64,000 nucleotides of DNA from a virus: positions 45,271 to 109,270 of IMG/VR virus record IMGVR_UViG_3300035682_001186; one strand, written 5' to 3'. Positions 61,471 to 64,000 of the stretch are shown piece after piece; the stretch's first letter is position 1, and each line of letters opens with the position of its first letter. The notes below the pieces were generated by a model. That model ran no database searches and was not told the origin of the DNA. It saw only the letters and a program-made list of their open reading frames with translations. The translations under genes and the position numbers were made by a program.

Positions 61471-62991
61471 ATGAATTGGTTTGAAAAATTAAGTGCAGCC
61501 ACTCACTGTGAAGAAAGAGAAAAAATTGCACAGGATCTCAATTGTCCTGAGAATCTTTTAGAAATTTTGATCAAAGAAGATGTAGAAGAAACTGTAATTG
61601 AGGCTGGTATTACTAATATCAATTGTCCAGATTATCTTAAAGAAATTGGTCAAACTAGACTTCAGGAGATTCTGAGACGAAAGAGCGAAGAAACAAACTC
61701 TAGCATGTGTCCTATACCATGGACTCATATTGGAATCCAACAAAATGGTGACTATAGAATCTGTTGTCAGGCAATATTTGCCCCGTTTGGCAAATTAGAG
61801 ACCAATGGTGAATTATTAAATATAAAAAATATTGATATCAATCAAGCAAGAAATCACAAAGCGTTTAAGTCTTTAAGATTACAGATGTTAAAGAATCAAA
61901 AACCAAATGAATGTACATTATGTCATACTGAAGAAAAATCTGGACTCAATAGTAAACGAATTTTTATGTTGAGAAAATATGACGTTAGTACATATAAAGA
62001 CCTTACTCATGAGGATGGAACAATTGACATTGATCAATACCCATTGCGATACATTGACATTCGATTCGGAAATTTATGTAATTTAAAATGCAGATATTGT
62101 GGCCCAGGAGACAGCAGTTTATGGTACGAAGACTTTATTAAGTTACATAAAACTAACATTATTAATTATTATGGGACAAAACAGTATCCGATTGTTATGA
62201 ATAATAATAAATGGGAAATAGATAGTTTAGATTTTAATTGGTATGAAGATGAAAAATTTTGGAATTGTATCAAGACATTGTTTCCCTATATAGATAGATA
62301 TTATTTCACTGGTGGTGAACCAACCATCAACAAAACTCATTATGAACTATTACAATTAATAATTGATGGAGGATATAGTGACAAAGTTACATTAGAGTAT
62401 AATTCTAATATGGTTGCTATACCTGAAAAATTATATAATCAATGGGATCAGTTTAAAGAAGTTAGTATTGGATGTAGTATTGATGGATATAAAGAGTATG
62501 CAAACTATCTAAGATATCCTTCTAAATGGGACGATTTAGAAGTTAATCTAGATTATTTAGGATATAGATCAAATAAAAATATCGTTGGTGGATTGTCAAC
62601 TACCATTAACGTTTACAATGTTTTAAACTTTTTGGATCTATCTGAATGGTTACTCAATAAAAAATATACTAGAATTAAAAATATTCCTAGTTATCATGTG
62701 TTAGAGAGTCCAAGTTCAATGAGTATACAAGTTTTACCTATAGAAACAAAACAATTTATAAAAGAACAGTATCAATTATTTTACGATAAAATTGATCAAA
62801 TTCATGGTACTTCAATTGGAGATCGTATTAAATTGGCATTTAATGGAATTATAACTTATATGTTTGCCAAAGATAATAGTCATTTACTATCATCATTATC
62901 AGAAAAAACTAAATCATTGGATGTAATTCGAAATCAAAAAATATCAGATATTATACCATGGTTGTCCGATATACTTGACAAACATTGTTAA
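61471..62991 (+). CDS. Twitch-domain radical SAM protein with N-terminal repeat adaptor
   Basis: A 506-residue protein from ATG 61471, which has AAGGAATAAA before it; a longer frame from 61438 is inside the previous gene. Residues 1-65 repeat the adaptor seen in the 767-residue protein (LNCPENLLEILIKEDVEE, NINCPDYLKEIG). The twitch-like region follows (MCPIPWTHIGI, RICCQ, CTLC). The catalytic C203-N-L-K-C207-R-Y-C210 and YFTGGEPTINKTHYE come next. It pairs by architecture with the 59303 gene. Confidence 0.82.
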   Translation: MNWFEKLSAATHCEEREKIAQDLNCPENLLEILIKEDVEETVIEAGITNINCPDYLKEIGQTRLQEILRRKSEETNSSMCPIPWTHIGIQQNGDYRICCQAIFAPFGKLETNGELLNIKNIDINQARNHKAFKSLRLQMLKNQKPNECTLCHTEEKSGLNSKRIFMLRKYDVSTYKDLTHEDGTIDIDQYPLRYIDIRFGNLCNLKCRYCGPGDSSLWYEDFIKLHKTNIINYYGTKQYPIVMNNNKWEIDSLDFNWYEDEKFWNCIKTLFPYIDRYYFTGGEPTINKTHYELLQLIIDGGYSDKVTLEYNSNMVAIPEKLYNQWDQFKEVSIGCSIDGYKEYANYLRYPSKWDDLEVNLDYLGYRSNKNIVGGLSTTINVYNVLNFLDLSEWLLNKKYTRIKNIPSYHVLESPSSMSIQVLPIETKQFIKEQYQLFYDKIDQIHGTSIGDRIKLAFNGIITYMFAKDNSHLLSSLSEKTKSLDVIRNQKISDIIPWLSDILDKHC

Positions 62992-63023
62992 GTATATCCA
63001 GTATTATAATAAAGGAATCATAT

Positions 63024-63122
63024 ATGATTATAATTAACTTCTTCAAAAAATTAGTCAGAGAATATAGATTAAAAAAACGTCTGAAAGAACTACGTAAAAA
63101 AGATCCATTTATATACAAATGA
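63024..63122 (+). CDS. Very small basic ORF (32 residues)
   Basis: ATG 63024 is preceded by AAAGGAATCAT, a fair ribosome binding site. The peptide is basic and amphipathic (FFKKLVREYRLKKRLKELRK) and ends TGA overlapping the ATG of the next gene (ATGA). It may be a translation-coupling leader, a small membrane or nucleic-acid-binding peptide, or a substrate peptide. Too short to judge. Confidence 0.4.
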   Translation: MIIINFFKKLVREYRLKKRLKELRKKDPFIYK

Positions 63123-64000
63123 TTCATTGGGGCGTAAATGCATTAAATCATGAACATGGAATTGCCGTATTTAAAGATAATAGATTTATTGACAATTATG
63201 TTGGTCAACATGATCAAATATCAAGATTAAACATTGATCTATCATTTGAACACGGAATACCAGATAGAATTTTTTGGTATGAAAATCCTTGGATAAAAAA
63301 GATTCGTCAAATATATGCGGGTCAATATAATAGAGCATTTGATTTTAGTGTATTACCAAAAAATTATATGAATTTATATACAGCGGCACCTATTACTTAT
63401 ACTTCACATCATGCTAGTCATGCAGCGGCTGGGTATTATACAAGTCCATTTAGTAACTGTGCAATTGTAGTTCTTGATGCAATAGGAGAATTTGAATGTG
63501 CTACAATTTGGCAAGCTAAACACGATGAATTACATAAAGTATGGAGTCGCAGTTATCCAAATAGTTTAGGATTATTTTATAGCGCATTTACTAAGTTAGT
63601 CGGACATACACCAATCAAAGACGAATACTTATTACAAAACATGGCAGAATTGGGCGATTCTACGAGATATTATAATCTCGTATTAACATATATGAACGGA
63701 CTGATTCAATCTCAGAAGAATCTTCATCGTGGAATATCTGATTGGCCCTATGAGATTAAAAATTTACAAGACAAATGTGACATTGCCGCGGCTGTTCAAC
63801 GAGTATTTGAGATTCAAATTGAATCAGTTATGATAAAAGCCAAACAGTTAACTGATTCAGATTCATTAGTTTACATGGGTGGTTGTGCTATGAACAGTAA
63901 AACGAATAAAGATATTGTAGAACCAATGTGGAAATATATATGGTCATTGCCGAATCCAGGTGATGAAAGTAGTGGTATAGGAGCAGTATTATATCATACT
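63119..64000 (+). CDS. Carbamoyltransferase, NodU/CmcH/TobZ type (C-terminus beyond window)
   Basis: 294 codons are visible from ATG 63119 and the frame is open at the right edge. The opening (HWGVNALNHEHGIAVF, then a strand) and the S96-H97-H98-A-S-H101-A motif are those of the carbamoyladenylate-forming domain. Further typical features are IVVLDAIGEFE, SLGLFYSAFTKLVG, MGGCAMNSKTN and PNPGDESSGIGAVLY. Such enzymes use carbamoyl phosphate and ATP to O-carbamoylate sugars or natural products. It is the last visible gene of the modification cluster and overlaps the 32-residue ORF by 4 bases. Confidence 0.88.
   Translation, partial: MIHWGVNALNHEHGIAVFKDNRFIDNYVGQHDQISRLNIDLSFEHGIPDRIFWYENPWIKKIRQIYAGQYNRAFDFSVLPKNYMNLYTAAPITYTSHHASHAAAGYYTSPFSNCAIVVLDAIGEFECATIWQAKHDELHKVWSRSYPNSLGLFYSAFTKLVGHTPIKDEYLLQNMAELGDSTRYYNLVLTYMNGLIQSQKNLHRGISDWPYEIKNLQDKCDIAAAVQRVFEIQIESVMIKAKQLTDSDSLVYMGGCAMNSKTNKDIVEPMWKYIWSLPNPGDESSGIGAVLYHT

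Overview
The window is a stretch of an AT-rich, tailed double-stranded DNA phage of the T4 superfamily (a contractile-tail myovirus). The evidence is a nearly contiguous set of T4-type virion genes: major capsid (gp23), scaffold (gp22), prohead protease (gp21), an acidic core protein (gp68-like), portal (gp20), baseplate hub assembly (gp26 and gp51), baseplate wedge and hub (gp53, gp5, gp25, gp6). The recombination nuclease pair gp46/gp47 and the late sigma factor gp55 are also present. The proteins are diverged, and there is a giant 4170-residue baseplate/tail protein, as in aquatic T4-like phages. The host cannot be named from the sequence.

Layout. Positions 1-3142 hold a truncated beta-propeller-like virion protein and a duplicated gene pair of unknown function, all on the minus strand, with a small plus-strand zinc-finger ORF between them. 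From 4126 to 15964 the minus strand carries the head module (23-22-21-68-small ORF-20) and then two paralogous tape-measure-like proteins, the larger of which ends in two cell-wall hydrolase-like domains. An HNH endonuclease and a GIY-YIG-like endonuclease sit in this block on the opposite strand. At 16045-17093 gp26 and gp51 appear to be joined by a -1 ribosomal frameshift. A 513-base gene-free stretch full of stem-loops follows. From 17607 to 22332 an early/middle-type minus-strand operon runs gp55 - gp47 - gp46 - PDDEXK nuclease, headed by a sigma70-like promoter. From 22482 to 50842 the plus strand holds the baseplate and fibre module, interrupted by a second GIY-YIG-like endonuclease.

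From 50879 to the right edge (more than 13 kb) there is a tightly packed, translationally coupled plus-strand cluster that is not part of the T4 core. It has four glycosyltransferase-like proteins, five radical-SAM proteins (one probably B12-binding, three with an N-terminal twitch/SPASM-like cysteine region), a methyltransferase, a carbamoyltransferase of the NodU/CmcH type, and several very small ORFs. I read it as a phage-encoded biosynthetic or modification pathway, possibly decorating virion proteins, host surface glycan or a peptide. It is the most unusual part of the window.

Regulation. Many virion genes are preceded by a GATAAATA or CTAAATA box 15-45 bases before the start codon. This fits recognition by the gp55-type late sigma factor encoded here. 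Two good sigma70-type promoters (TTGACA/T, 17-base spacer, TATAGT or TATAAT) precede the HNH endonuclease and gp55. Rho-independent terminators separate head genes from inserted genes and end the gp26/51 and gp6 units. I found no tRNA gene, CRISPR array, insertion sequence or attachment site.
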